NCBI RefSeq assembly: GCF_003585765.1
Contig: NZ_CP021235.1
Span: forward strand, 682,001-746,000
Source: Pontibacter actiniarum
GTDB lineage: Bacteria > Bacteroidota > Bacteroidia > Cytophagales > Hymenobacteraceae
Length of the DNA: 64,000 nucleotides
Direction: 5' to 3'
The position numbers and the translations under genes were made by a program. Under the pieces are notes generated by a model. It saw only the letters and a list, made by a program, of their open reading frames with translations. It was not told the DNA's origin and made no database searches. This document shows, one piece after another, positions 35,912 through 45,434 of this stretch; positions within the stretch are counted from its first letter, which is position 1; every line of letters begins with the position of its first letter.

Positions 35912-38284
35912 TTAGGCGTAATAGTACTTGGCGTTCTTCTTATAGCCGTACTCGTACGTTTTGTTATAGTTCAGGTCATTCATAACCATGTAGATATTCT
36001 TGATCCGCTTGGAGTTGTAGAGCTCGTTTATCTCGGTCAGCATATCCTTGTTGGTATACTTGTGCTTCACCACGTAGAGGTTCACGTCCAGGTGGCGCAT
36101 CAGCACAAAGTACTCTGACACAAACCCGATCGGGGGCGTGTCGATAACCACATAGTCGTACTGTGTTTTGAGCAGCTCCAGCAGCTCCTGCATTTTCGGA
36201 AGCTCCAGCAAATGGGAGGCGTTGCTCGGGATAGGGCCGCACGGGATAATATCCAGGTTTTCGACGGCTGTTTTCTGCACCACTTCCTCCAGGGGCTGCC
36301 CCTGCGTCAGGAAGGAGGAGAGCCCGTACGACTCGGCTACCGGGAAATACTTGCCGAACGTCGGCTTGCGCATATCCGCCTCGATCAGCACCACGCGCTT
36401 ACCCGACATGGCCATCTCTGAGCTGAGGTTCACGGAGCAGAAGGTTTTGCCCTCCCCGGATACAGACGATGTCAGGCCAATTACCCGGAAGTCTTTTTCG
36501 GCCATCAGGTATTGCAGGTTAATGCGTATGGAGCGGAACGACTCGGCGATGGCTGAGCGCTGGTTGTTCAGCACGGCCAGTTTATCCGACTTGGAGCCAT
36601 GCGCCACAACCCCCAGGAACGGGATGTTGGTGATGTTCGCCAGGTCGTTTTTGCCTTGAATGGTGTTGTCCACGTTATCCATCAGCACGATGAAACCGGC
36701 AGGGATGGCCAAACCAATCAGCAGGGCCAGCAGGTAGATCATCTTCGGCTTTACGTTTACCGGAGCGTTGCCTACCATAGAGGCGTGGTCCACGATCTTC
36801 TTGTCTGTGGCGTTAGTCGCCAGGGCAATAGCCGCGTCGGCGCGCTTCTCCATCAGGAAGTCATACTTCTTGTCAATAAACTCCGACTGGCTTTGCAGGT
36901 CCATGAGCTTGCGCTCGTTCTCGGGCAGCGAGGCCAGGTTCGACTCTATTTTACCAATGCGGCCGTTCACATCGTTAATGGATATCTCGGCCGACTCCAC
37001 CAGGTTCTGCAGGTTGGCGATAATAGCGCCGCGGGTGCTGGCAATCTCTCCCTCTATTTTGCGCAGCATCGGGTTGTCTTCGGTCGCATTCACCCTGTAG
37101 CCCGCCTTTTTCTGGTTCAGCTCCGCCAGCTGCAGGAACAGGTTGTTCAGAATAGGGCTTTGTATGCCGGCTACCGTAGGCGATACCGATTGGGCGATGC
37201 CGTTGCCGTTCTTTATCTGGTCGAGGATGTTCTCATAATACGTTTTGTCGGTGTTCAGGCGCGCCCGCTCCGCTTCCAGCTGCGACAGCTTCTCGTAGTT
37301 GATGTTGGACTGAACGTTGATGTTGGCGATGCGGTTGTTGGAGCGGAAAGACGACAGGGCCTGCTTGCTCTGGCGCAGTGAGTCCGAAAGGCCCGCCAGC
37401 TGGCTGTCTATGAACTCCAGTGTCTTCAGGCCGTTGTGGTTCTTCTCCTTCAGGTCGTTGGCCACGTACTCCGACATCAGCGTGTTCAGAAAGGCGATCT
37501 GCTTGTCCGGAATAGGGCCTTTGCTCTTAAGCACCAGCACGCGGGCCTCGCGGTCTATAGGAGCCACGCTCAGGGCTGCCTGCTGTTGCTTTACCTGGCT
37601 TTCCAGGCTGTTGATCACAAAGAAGTACTCCTTGCCCGGCTTCGGGTCCTCCACATCGCTGCGGTTCAGCGTCAGGCTCAGGTTCTTGTCCTGGTAAGGC
37701 TCCCCGAACTTCAGCGTCTTTTTAAAGCTCACCAGCGGGATAGACTCCACGGTGGAGTGCGTCTTGAAGTCGTAACGGGGCACGTTCTCGCGCTCTATCA
37801 GCAGCTGGTAAGTGTTCTCGTCCAGCAGGCGCACCTTAATCGGAATGTCCACCAGCTGATAGGTGCTCGTGTCCAGGTCCACCACATAGGGGGCGGTTTC
37901 GTACTGCTCCTCCACAATCAGGTCTGAGAAGCTGTTAAGCCAGTGGTCCTGTACTTTATAGTAGGCCACGGTAAAATCAAGCTTCTGCAGGGCCTGCTTC
38001 ACCATCTCTGCCGACTGCAACAGGCCGACCTCGTCTTCTACTTTAATGCCTTTGCTCTGCACCTGCAGCACCTCCAGCAGCTCCTGTGCCTTTTTGGAGC
38101 CTGTCTGCTGGTCGCCCAGCAGCAGGGTAGACTTGTACTCAAATACGGGAGACGAGCTCTTTACATACACATAACCGGCTGCCAGAGCTACCACAGCAAA
38201 AACCGCAAACAAATACCATTTAGACTTAAATTTAAAGAACCAGCTTTTTAAGTCTATTTCGTGCTCTTGTTTATTCTTCTTCAT
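35912..38284 (-). CDS. wzc: Polysaccharide co-polymerase/BY-kinase (Wzc/ExoP-like tyrosine autokinase)
   Basis: This 790-residue inner-membrane protein has an N-terminal membrane segment (about 22-42), a long periplasmic region with coiled coil (about 270-470), a second membrane segment near 510-530, and a cytoplasmic kinase domain. Kinase landmarks are Walker A TSSVSGEGKTF (about 601-608), Walker A' VVLIEADMRKP and Walker B VVIDTPPIG near 711. The C terminus carries the tyrosine cluster (TYEYGYKKNAKYYYA) that is autophosphorylated in this family. It controls chain length and export together with the Wza-like lipoprotein encoded 4 bp upstream. Confidence 0.94.
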   Translation of the reverse strand: MKKNKQEHEIDLKSWFFKFKSKWYLFAVFAVVALAAGYVYVKSSSPVFEYKSTLLLGDQQTGSKKAQELLEVLQVQSKGIKVEDEVGLLQSAEMVKQALQKLDFTVAYYKVQDHWLNSFSDLIVEEQYETAPYVVDLDTSTYQLVDIPIKVRLLDENTYQLLIERENVPRYDFKTHSTVESIPLVSFKKTLKFGEPYQDKNLSLTLNRSDVEDPKPGKEYFFVINSLESQVKQQQAALSVAPIDREARVLVLKSKGPIPDKQIAFLNTLMSEYVANDLKEKNHNGLKTLEFIDSQLAGLSDSLRQSKQALSSFRSNNRIANINVQSNINYEKLSQLEAERARLNTDKTYYENILDQIKNGNGIAQSVSPTVAGIQSPILNNLFLQLAELNQKKAGYRVNATEDNPMLRKIEGEIASTRGAIIANLQNLVESAEISINDVNGRIGKIESNLASLPENERKLMDLQSQSEFIDKKYDFLMEKRADAAIALATNATDKKIVDHASMVGNAPVNVKPKMIYLLALLIGLAIPAGFIVLMDNVDNTIQGKNDLANITNIPFLGVVAHGSKSDKLAVLNNQRSAIAESFRSIRINLQYLMAEKDFRVIGLTSSVSGEGKTFCSVNLSSEMAMSGKRVVLIEADMRKPTFGKYFPVAESYGLSSFLTQGQPLEEVVQKTAVENLDIIPCGPIPSNASHLLELPKMQELLELLKTQYDYVVIDTPPIGFVSEYFVLMRHLDVNLYVVKHKYTNKDMLTEINELYNSKRIKNIYMVMNDLNYNKTYEYGYKKNAKYYYA

Positions 38285-38288
38285 TCGT

Positions 38289-39053
38289 CTACTTAAACAA
38301 ATTGTATAATAGCGCCCCGGTAGAGATTACCCCCAGCACGGCATTTACTACGACCAGGTTGCTTCGTTTCAGCTCCGTTTCCAGGGGCTCGACGTAAATC
38401 ACGTCGTTGGGCATCAGGTAATAGTACTGAGATTGTACGAGGTTGGGGTCTTTGAGGTCTAGCAAGACCACCTCAGACTTACCCTCTTTCTGGCGTATTA
38501 GTTTTATACTGCCCCGGTTGGCTCCCTGCGTCAGGTCGCCGGCCAGGCTAAGGCCCTCGAGCAGGTTGGCTTTCTCGTTGTAGATATAGAAGTAGCCCGG
38601 GTTGCGTACTTCACCTAAAACGCTGATCTTGAAGCTAAGCAGCTTCACCACAACGGTGGCGTCCATGATGTAGCGGTTCAGGTTGGTCTGAATCAGCTCC
38701 TGGGTCTGTGAGGTGGTGAGCCCCTCTACCTTCAGCTTGCCTACCGTGGGCAGGTTTATAAAGCCCTCGTTGTCGATCGTGTACCCGCTCAGGTACATGC
38801 TGCCGGGCTCCGATACGCCAAAAGCGTTGTTAGGGTTCACGATGTTGAAGATATTGGACATATCCGGGTCCACGCTCAGCACCTTGATGGACAGTACATC
38901 GTTGGACTGCAGCTGGTAGGCAGAGAACCTTGTTTGGATTTCAGTGGGGACGTATGGCTTGAAGTTTGGATTTTGCAGGTATACGAGTTCTTTTTTCGAT
39001 ACACAAGAAGAAGCCAATAAGATGAGCAAGAGAAAGCAAGTGATATTTCTCAT
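38289..39053 (-). CDS. wza: Polysaccharide export outer-membrane lipoprotein (Wza-like)
   Basis: This 254-residue lipoprotein has a lipobox LLASSC with Cys at residue 17. The poly-export domain follows (YQLQSNDVLSIKVLSVDPDM), then an SLBB-like segment (ISVLGEVRNPGYFYIYNEKA) and a C-terminal stretch that may be membrane-spanning (NLVVVNAVLGVISTGALLYN). It is shorter than enterobacterial Wza, as is usual in Bacteroidota. It is the first gene of the minus-strand exopolysaccharide operon that runs to 27425 and is separated from wzc by 4 bp. Confidence 0.92.
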   Translation of the reverse strand: MRNITCFLLLILLASSCVSKKELVYLQNPNFKPYVPTEIQTRFSAYQLQSNDVLSIKVLSVDPDMSNIFNIVNPNNAFGVSEPGSMYLSGYTIDNEGFINLPTVGKLKVEGLTTSQTQELIQTNLNRYIMDATVVVKLLSFKISVLGEVRNPGYFYIYNEKANLLEGLSLAGDLTQGANRGSIKLIRQKEGKSEVVLLDLKDPNLVQSQYYYLMPNDVIYVEPLETELKRSNLVVVNAVLGVISTGALLYNLFK

Positions 39054-39401
39054 GATTTGGGGTTAAGGGTGAACACACAGACACGCGTGTGGTGTATGTG
39101 TAATTCGCTTTCATTTAAGATTTTAGATTAATTACTTAGAACGGCCGGAAAAATCGGCTTAGGCTTATATACTTTTACGCGCCTAAAAAGATGCTATTTG
39201 AGGGTAATATTTCGAATATTTAATGAAGAAGGGCCCTGTGGCGGCAGCTGGGGGAGGAAGTGGGGTGCCGGAGCGGCGGGAGAGTAGGACAGAAATAGCG
39301 GCGGCAAGCCGGTGAAAGTAAAAAACCATTTCCGGCGCTGCCCTGGGGCTGGCTGGAAATGGTTTTTCCCTGGCTAAAGGTTGCGGTGTATCTACAGGCG
39401 G
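39054..39401. promoter_or_regulatory. Intergenic region upstream of the exopolysaccharide operon
   Basis: This 348-bp gap contains the leader and promoter of the wza-led operon in its left part and the terminator of the small DUF1737-like gene in its right part (39321-39367). I found no exact TAnnTTTG element on the minus strand. A 10-bp palindrome ACACGCGTGT is at 39081-39090, and one iterated heptamer is at 39168-39174. Confidence 0.45.
39321..39367 (-). terminator. Rho-independent terminator of the DUF1737-like gene
   Basis: Thirteen-bp perfect arms (39321-39333 and 39355-39367) enclose a GC-rich interior; read on the minus strand the hairpin ends in a run of T. It begins 35 bp after the stop at 39402. 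Confidence 0.8.
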
Positions 39402-39617
39402 TTATTCAATCCACCTGGTGCGTCTTTGCTTGGCTGCTGGCTGCTTACGCTGCTGCTGAGCCCTTATAGAGTCCTTTGGGTGGCGTATGAGCTGTTGAGC
39501 ATAGCTATTACCCTGCTCTACAATACCACCTTTTAATCTCCAACCCTGTGGCAGGAAGCCTGCCACCTCTAATGCCAACCCCTCGAGGTCTGGTGCGATA
39601 ACAATATTGTACTCCAT
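39402..39617 (-). CDS. Small DUF1737-like protein
   Basis: This 71-residue protein opens MEYNIVIAPDLEGLALEVAG, then FLPQGWRLKGGIVEQGNSYA and QQLIRHP. That pattern (short strand, helix with LxxxV, then GWxxxGG and YxQxL) fits the small DUF1737 domain, whose function is unknown. The C-terminal 20 residues are basic and glutamine-rich and look disordered. It stands alone, with a clear terminator 35 bp downstream, which supports it being a real gene despite its size. Confidence 0.68.
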   Translation of the reverse strand: MEYNIVIAPDLEGLALEVAGFLPQGWRLKGGIVEQGNSYAQQLIRHPKDSIRAQQQRKQPAAKQRRTRWIE

Positions 39618-40261
39618 GTTTCCTTTGACTAACTATAGGTACAATGTATAAAAAAGAAACATAGGTTGTATGGCCGCGCTACGGAAATATTTACAAAGAG
39701 GTTACATTCTTTTTAAAATAAATTAACGCATCGGTATAGTTTTATTTTATCCTGACAATAAGGCTTGTTTCACCTGAATAGTGCTATTTGTTAATTATAA
39801 TTACAGGTAGCTGGCGTAGCATATTAGAGGTACGGCAGCAGGAGGGGAGGCTATCAGCCGTAGGGGCAACAGCCAGGCCAGTTGCTGCAGTGCAAGGCAG
39901 GCCAGCCACTGCGAGTTCTTCTACCAGCCGGTGTGCCAGCTGCAGTTGAATTCGTATGGGTGTAAGTGGTTTGTTTATAGGTGATTGTGTTTAACCGTTA
40001 GCCGCAGCTTTTAAGAGGCCCTTGCAAAAGCTGGAAATATACCATACTTGCGGTAGCACAACCGTACAGCGCCTGTTGCTGCCAACTGAGGACGCAGCTC
40101 TTGGAAGCCTGAGGGTATAAAGACAGGTACTGTTAGCCCTGTAACCGGTGCGGGAAAGGCAGTTGCAAGGGTGCCCTTCTGTTAGGGCAAACCTGGCTTT
40201 TGCTAATATTTATGAGCTGCGCGTTACAAACCGGCCGCTTTTCCGTAATGACTTTTTATCC
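39618..40261. other. 644-bp intergenic region, no gene recognised
   Basis: The region lies between a minus-strand and a plus-strand gene, so it should carry two promoters. The open frame of the DoxX gene extends back to 40148, but that part has no protein-like character. No tRNA fold, long repeat or exact -7 element was found. It is AT-rich near 39640-39800 and GC-rich after 39830. Confidence 0.5.
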
Positions 40262-40699
40262 ATGAAAAACGCAGCCTTCAGTTATCTCCTTGCCCGCCTG
40301 CCCCTCGGGATGAGCATGTTTGGCCACGGCCTGCTGCGCCTGCCCAAGCTAACCCAGTTCAGCGAGGGCATGGCGGAGAGTTTTAAAGCCACCTGGCTGC
40401 CGCAGGCGCTTGTGCAGCAGTTTGCCTACTTTTTGCCGTACCTGGAGCTCAATATCGGAGCCTTGCTGTTGATCGGGCTCTTTACCAGGGCTGTGTCTAC
40501 GGTGGGCGTACTGCTGATGGTGGCGCTGATCTTCGGCTCCAGCCTGCAGGAAAACTGGAACGCCGTGGCAACCCAGATGTTCTACGGCGTGTACTTTGCA
40601 TTACTGTACGCCTTTGAGCACAAGTATAACCGCTACTCCATAGACAGCGGCATCAGGGGGCACAGAAGCAAAAAGAAGAAGGCACCAGCCGTGCAGTAA
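40262..40699 (+). CDS. DoxX-family membrane protein
   Basis: This 145-residue protein is read from 40262 (MKNAAFSYLLARLPLGMSMF), which is the typical DoxX opening; an in-frame ATG-less extension reaches back to 40148 but is not convincing. It has four hydrophobic segments and the family pattern GHGLLRLPKLTQFSEGM, PYLELNIGALLLIGLFTR. DoxX proteins are small quinone- or redox-associated membrane proteins of mostly unknown role. The C terminus is strongly basic (RGHRSKKKKAP). The aminopeptidase gene starts 76 bp downstream. Confidence 0.85.
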   Translation: MKNAAFSYLLARLPLGMSMFGHGLLRLPKLTQFSEGMAESFKATWLPQALVQQFAYFLPYLELNIGALLLIGLFTRAVSTVGVLLMVALIFGSSLQENWNAVATQMFYGVYFALLYAFEHKYNRYSIDSGIRGHRSKKKKAPAVQ

Positions 40700-40775
40700 G
40701 CGCGGTTTACTGCCATCTCCCAAGCATTTCTCGTCTGCTTTCCTTAATTTGCCTCAAACCGAAAAAGAAACATAC

Positions 40776-42551
40776 ATGACCTACAAAGAAAGATTAGCAG
40801 CCATCCGAAGCCAGATGAAGGGTGAGGGCGTGAGCGCCTACATCATTCCGTCGGCAGACCCCCATATAAGTGAATATGTGCCAGACAGGTACAAGTGCAT
40901 TGAGTTCGCCTCCGGCTTCACCGGCTCGGCAGGTACGCTGGTGATCACCGAAGATGCAGCCCACCTATGGACGGATGCCCGCTATTTTGTGCAGGGAAAT
41001 GAGCAGTTGCAGGGGACGGGGTTTGAGCTGGCAAAGCTGCGCGTGCAGAACGCACCGGAGTATATCGACTGGCTGGCAGAGCGCCTGCCGGAAGGAGCCA
41101 CCGTGGCCTTTGACGCGAAGCTTATCTCGGTGAGCCTGGCGCAGCTGCTGGAGACGCAGTTAACCCCGATCGGCCTGAAGATCAACAGCGACCGCGACTA
41201 CCTGGAGCCGATTTGGCAGGACAGGCCGGAGCTGCCTGCGGCGCCGGCATACCTTCTGGGAGAAGATGTAGTGGGGGAAACGCTGGAAAGCAAGCTGGAG
41301 CGCCTGCGCAAGGCGCTGAAAAAGCACCGTGCCGATTACCACCTGATCTCTTCGCTCGACGACTTGGCCTGGCTCTTTAACATGCGGGGTTCCGATGTGA
41401 AGTGCAACCCGGTGGTACTGGGCTTTGCGCTCATCAGCCAGGACAAGGCCATGCTGTTTGTTGATACCACCAAGCTCTCCGAAGAGGACCAGGAGAAACT
41501 GAGAAAGGCCGGCGTAGAGCTGGAAACCTATGATATGATCGAGCGGGCAATTGCCGCCATTCCGGCCGACAGCATCCTGATTGACCCGCGCCGCAATTGC
41601 TACGCCCTGTACAAGCAGCTACCGAAGGAGGTGCGCGTGGTGCAGGACACAAACCCGACCACGTTCTTCAAAGCGGTTAAAAACGAGGTAGAGGTGGAGC
41701 ATACCCGCAAAACCATGGTGAAGGACGGCGTGGCCCTAACGCGCTTCTTTAAGTGGCTGGAAGAGAACATCGGCAAGACAAAGATCACAGAGCTTTCCGT
41801 TGCAGACAAGGTGCGGGAGTTTCGTGCGGAGCAGGAGGGGTTTGTGGGCGAAAGCTTCGATACCATAGCCGGTTACAAGGCCCACGGGGCGCTGCCGCAC
41901 TACAAAGCCACTCCTGAGAGCGATGTAGAGCTGCAGCCGGACGGCCTGTTCCTGCTGGACTCAGGCGGGCAGTACACCTCGGGCACGACCGACATTACCC
42001 GGGTGGTATCGCTGGGCAACCTTACCGAGGAGGAAAGCATAGACTATACGCTGGTGCTGAAAGGCATGATCGACGGTGCCACGGCGCGCTATCCGAAGGG
42101 CTCCAAGGGCTACCAGATCGATGCCATTTCCCGCAAGCCGCTCTGGGACTACGCCCGCAACTATGGCCACGGCACAGGCCACGGCGTCGGCTTCTTCCTG
42201 AACGTGCACGAGGGGCCGCATGTACTTAACCCCACCCCAACGGCCGTTGACCTGGAGCTGGGCATGATCTCCTCCGTAGAGCCGGGGCTTTACCGCAACG
42301 GCAAGCATGGCATCCGAATCGAAAACCTGGTCCTCACCGTGCAGGACGAGCAAAATGAGTTCGGGGAGTTCTATACTTTTGAGCACCTGACCATGGCGCT
42401 GATAGACACTGCGCCTGTTAAGAAAGAGCTGCTGGAGGCACACCAGATTAAGTGGCTGAACGAATACCACCAGCAGGTGGTAGAAAACCTCGGCCCGCAC
42501 CTGCAGGAGGATGAACTGGCATGGCTAAAAGAAAAGGCCAAGGCCATTTAA
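40776..42551 (+). CDS. pepP: M24-family Xaa-Pro aminopeptidase
   Basis: The 591-residue product (ATG at 40776; a TTG nine codons upstream is possible but less likely) has two creatinase-like N-terminal domains (YIIPSADPHISEYVPDR; GFTGSAGTLVIT) and a C-terminal pita-bread catalytic domain. The five metal ligands are visible: Asp in LLDSGGQY, Asp in GTTDITRV, His in GHGTGHGVGF, Glu in SSVEPGLY and Glu in GIRIENLV. It removes N-terminal residues before proline. No signal peptide is seen, so it is cytoplasmic. A terminator follows at 42575. This is the long, three-domain form of the family. Confidence 0.93.
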   Translation: MTYKERLAAIRSQMKGEGVSAYIIPSADPHISEYVPDRYKCIEFASGFTGSAGTLVITEDAAHLWTDARYFVQGNEQLQGTGFELAKLRVQNAPEYIDWLAERLPEGATVAFDAKLISVSLAQLLETQLTPIGLKINSDRDYLEPIWQDRPELPAAPAYLLGEDVVGETLESKLERLRKALKKHRADYHLISSLDDLAWLFNMRGSDVKCNPVVLGFALISQDKAMLFVDTTKLSEEDQEKLRKAGVELETYDMIERAIAAIPADSILIDPRRNCYALYKQLPKEVRVVQDTNPTTFFKAVKNEVEVEHTRKTMVKDGVALTRFFKWLEENIGKTKITELSVADKVREFRAEQEGFVGESFDTIAGYKAHGALPHYKATPESDVELQPDGLFLLDSGGQYTSGTTDITRVVSLGNLTEEESIDYTLVLKGMIDGATARYPKGSKGYQIDAISRKPLWDYARNYGHGTGHGVGFFLNVHEGPHVLNPTPTAVDLELGMISSVEPGLYRNGKHGIRIENLVLTVQDEQNEFGEFYTFEHLTMALIDTAPVKKELLEAHQIKWLNEYHQQVVENLGPHLQEDELAWLKEKAKAI

Positions 42552-42574
42552 CCCGTACCGGAAGTGTTCTTTAG

Positions 42575-42616
42575 AGCGGCTGTACCTGGCAAACATGTAC
42601 AGCCGCTTTTGCTTTT
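42575..42616 (+). terminator. Rho-independent terminator of the aminopeptidase gene
   Basis: Eleven-bp perfect arms (42575-42585 and 42597-42607) are followed by TTTGCTTTT. It begins 24 bp after the stop codon. Confidence 0.82.
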
Positions 42617-42724
42617 GGGAGCCGCAAGGGCCCGCTTCCCTGCCCCAAATCAAAAACACGGCCCCGCCCGAAACCTTTCCCGGAAAAAGCAATACAAGTA
42701 GAGGATTACTTAACGCTACAGCCT

Positions 42725-44305
42725 ATGTTTGTGAAACAACTACTGAATGCTTTTCTTACTGCCGCGGCGCTTGCCACACCGGCCGCTACCTTTGCCCAGG
42801 CTGTGCCGCCAGCCGCTACCGAAACCGTAAAGGTGGAGGTGCCGGAGGCCCTGCGGCAGGAGCCTTTTGACGTGGACCGCTTTGCCACCATCCCCAAAAA
42901 TTTTAAGCTGGAGCTGTACGCCCGCGTAAGCGGTGCCCGTTTCATGGCCGTGGCCCCCAACGGAGACTTGTTTGTGTCGATGCCCTGGGACGGCGTGGTG
43001 CGGATTGTGCGGGAGCGGGAGAACGACGTGCCCCAGCAAATTAACTACGCCTCCGGTCTGGAGCGCCCCCACGACATCGTGTTCCACAAGATCGGGGACC
43101 AGCAATACGTGTACATCGCGGAGAAGAATAAGATCATCCGCTACAAGTACAGCAACGGCGATGAACAGGGGCAGAACAAGGAAGTGCTGATCGATAACCT
43201 CCCCGATGAGAGCCTGCCGGAGCTGAAGGGTAACTACGGCCACGTGCTCAAAAACATCGCGCTCGACTCCAACCACAACCTCTATGTTTCTATTGCCTCT
43301 ACCTGCAACGCCTGTGTGGAAGACACGCAGAGCAACCCGAAGCGTGGTGCCATCTACATTTACAACGCCGACGGCACGAACGGGCGCCTGTTTGCCGAGG
43401 GGCTTCGGAACGCCGAGGGGCTGGACTTTGTGCCGGGTACGAACGATTTGTGGGTTACCGTTAACAACCGCGACCAAATAGCCTACCCTTTCAACGACGG
43501 CTCCGGCAACTATGGGAAAGTCGTGCAGAGCTACGTGGACAACAACCCGCCGGAGGAGTTTACACTGGTGCACGACGGGGGCAACTACGGGTGGCCCTTC
43601 TGTAACCCCGACCAGCGGGAGGGGATGGAGAACATGCCGTTCATCAACGATGTGCAGCTAAACCCAAACGGCAGCGTAGACTGCAGCGGCATGGACCGCA
43701 TCAGCCGGGGGATACAGGCGCATACCGCCCCATTGGGCTTGCTGTTTACGCAGGGCACTCCAATGCCGGAGCCTTACCGCAACGGCGCCCTGGTTGCACT
43801 GCACGGCTCCTGGAACCGCTCCAAAGCAACCGGGTATAAGATTATCTATTTCCCGTGGCAAAACGGTAAGCCGGGAGACTACATAGACCTGGTGGGCGGC
43901 TTTCTCAACAGCGACTCCACCCAGTCCTATGCCCGCCCCGTGGATATCGCCATCGGCCAGGAGGGCAGCTTATATATCTCTGATGATGCCAAGGGCGCCA
44001 TTTACAGGCTAACCTACACCGGGCCACTGGCTTCTGCGGAGCAGGAACAGCTGCAACGGGCCGTGCAGGTATACCCGGTGCCGGCGCGCGGAAACCTAAA
44101 GCTCCGGATAAACGGGCTCAAAAACCCGGAGGTACGGTTTATACTTACAAACGCGCAGTCAGCAAACGTGCTGGACGTGACACACCGGGTCCAAGGCACG
44201 CAAAAAGATACGGAGCTGGAGACAGAGGGGCTAGCAGCCGGTGTGTACTTCCTGAGCATTGTGTCCGGCGATACACGCGTGGTGCGGCGGGTCGTGCTGC
44301 AGTAG
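42725..44305 (+). CDS. Secreted PQQ-type sugar dehydrogenase with T9SS type A sorting domain
   Basis: This 526-residue protein has a signal peptide (about 1-25), an NHL/glucose-sorbosone-dehydrogenase beta-propeller (about 45-440; MAVAPNGDLFVSMPWDGVV, GLERPHDIVFHKIG, GLRNAEGLDFVPGTNDLWVT, HGSWNRSKATGYK) and a C-terminal sorting domain (about 448-526, VYPVPARGNLKL to VVRRVVLQ). A CNAC motif near residue 197 could form a disulfide or bind a cofactor. It is a second sugar dehydrogenase in the window, but it is only distantly like that at 20.3 kb and has no PKD or LamG parts. A terminator follows at 44327. Confidence 0.88.
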   Translation: MFVKQLLNAFLTAAALATPAATFAQAVPPAATETVKVEVPEALRQEPFDVDRFATIPKNFKLELYARVSGARFMAVAPNGDLFVSMPWDGVVRIVRERENDVPQQINYASGLERPHDIVFHKIGDQQYVYIAEKNKIIRYKYSNGDEQGQNKEVLIDNLPDESLPELKGNYGHVLKNIALDSNHNLYVSIASTCNACVEDTQSNPKRGAIYIYNADGTNGRLFAEGLRNAEGLDFVPGTNDLWVTVNNRDQIAYPFNDGSGNYGKVVQSYVDNNPPEEFTLVHDGGNYGWPFCNPDQREGMENMPFINDVQLNPNGSVDCSGMDRISRGIQAHTAPLGLLFTQGTPMPEPYRNGALVALHGSWNRSKATGYKIIYFPWQNGKPGDYIDLVGGFLNSDSTQSYARPVDIAIGQEGSLYISDDAKGAIYRLTYTGPLASAEQEQLQRAVQVYPVPARGNLKLRINGLKNPEVRFILTNAQSANVLDVTHRVQGTQKDTELETEGLAAGVYFLSIVSGDTRVVRRVVLQ

Positions 44306-44326
44306 CACAGCGGAAAAACAGGGCAG

Positions 44327-44359
44327 GCAGAGGCGCAGGGGCAGCGCCTCTGCTTTTTT
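44327..44359 (+). terminator. Rho-independent terminator of the sugar dehydrogenase gene
   Basis: Ten-bp perfect arms (44327-44336 and 44344-44353) with a 7-nt loop are followed directly by six T (44354-44359). It starts 21 bp after the stop. Confidence 0.87.
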
Positions 44360-44403
44360 GTTGGAAACCAGGCGAGCCGTTCTGTTTTCTGGCGTGGCAG
44401 GTT

Positions 44404-44411
44404 TACCTTTG
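44404..44411 (+). promoter_or_regulatory. -7 element TACCTTTG for the AEC transporter gene
   Basis: The sequence matches TAnnTTTG exactly and lies 43 bp before the start codon. No clear -33 TTG was seen. The same TACCTTTGC form occurs before three other genes in the window. Confidence 0.5.
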
Positions 44412-44454
44412 CCCTTTAGGCGTTTAACGCGTCATCACTCCTGAAAAAACAACG

Positions 44455-45366
44455 ATGAGCAGCTTTATACTTTTATTCGGGTGCCTGGGGCTTGGCGTGC
44501 TGCTACAGCGCGTAAAGGATTTCCCGATGAATGCTCCGCTGGTGCTCAACCAGTTTATTATCTACATCTCGCTGCCGGCCCTGGCCTTGTACTTTATTCC
44601 GGAAGTGGTGCTGAGCCCTGCGGTGCTGCTGCCGGTGGGGGTGGCCTGGATCTGCTTTGCGGCGGCGGCTTTGTTTTTCTGGGGCCTGGGCAGGATGTTC
44701 GGGTGGTCGCGTAAACTTATCGGCTGCCTTATACTTACCGCCGGGCTCGGCAACACCTCCTTTATCGGTTTTCCGGTGGTGGAGGCGCTGTATGGCAAAG
44801 AAGGGCTGAAAACCGCCATTCTCATAGACCAGCCGGGCTCGTTTATGGTGCTCTCTACGCTGGGCATCGCGCTGGCGGCGGTGTTCTCCAAGGGCCAGGC
44901 AAGCGCCCAGGCCATCGCCCGCAAGATATTCTTTTTCCCGCCCTTCCTCACTTTTATGCTGGCCCTGCTGCTCAACGTGCTTAACCTGCACTTCTCAGAG
45001 GATATGAAAGATGTGTTTCAGCGGCTGGGGAGCACGGTGTCGCCGCTGGCACTGGTTTCGGTGGGGCTGCAGTTGCGGCTGGAGCGGCGAAGCAGGCACT
45101 GGGGCTTTCTGGCACTCGGGCTGGCTTTTCAGCTCCTGCTGGCGCCGCTCCTGATCCTGGCCCTCTACCACTGGGGGCTTGGGGTGAGCGGCGAAATGGT
45201 GCAGGTGTGCGTAATAGAGGCAGCCATGGCGCCTATGATCACGGCTAGCATAGTGGCCGCCTCCTATGGCCTAAAACCGCGGCTGGCAAACATGATGATC
45301 GGGTTCGGTATTCCCATTTCCTTCATCACGCTCGCGTTCTGGTATTGGCTGGTGCAGGGGATTTAG
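44455..45366 (+). CDS. AEC-family (auxin efflux carrier-like) transporter
   Basis: This 303-residue integral membrane protein has about ten hydrophobic segments in two halves. The first starts FILLFGCLGLGVLLQRVKDF; the characteristic LGNTSFIGFPVVEALYG occurs near residue 100 and VIEAAMAPMITASIVAASYG near residue 257. AEC proteins export or import small organic acids; the substrate cannot be predicted. It stands alone with its own promoter element at 44404. Confidence 0.88.
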   Translation: MSSFILLFGCLGLGVLLQRVKDFPMNAPLVLNQFIIYISLPALALYFIPEVVLSPAVLLPVGVAWICFAAAALFFWGLGRMFGWSRKLIGCLILTAGLGNTSFIGFPVVEALYGKEGLKTAILIDQPGSFMVLSTLGIALAAVFSKGQASAQAIARKIFFFPPFLTFMLALLLNVLNLHFSEDMKDVFQRLGSTVSPLALVSVGLQLRLERRSRHWGFLALGLAFQLLLAPLLILALYHWGLGVSGEMVQVCVIEAAMAPMITASIVAASYGLKPRLANMMIGFGIPISFITLAFWYWLVQGI

Positions 45367-45434
45367 CGCCGCGCTGTATTTGAAGGGCGTATAGGCACCC
45401 TGCCAGCGGCTACGGAACGGGGAAATTCCCGACG

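Noticed and set aside
36599-37381. Plus-strand ORF of 260 codons opposite the Wzc-like gene
   Set aside because: Antisense shadow of a recognised kinase gene.
40148-40261. N-terminal extension of the DoxX frame
   Set aside because: The extension lacks protein-like character, and the start at 40262 gives a standard DoxX N terminus.
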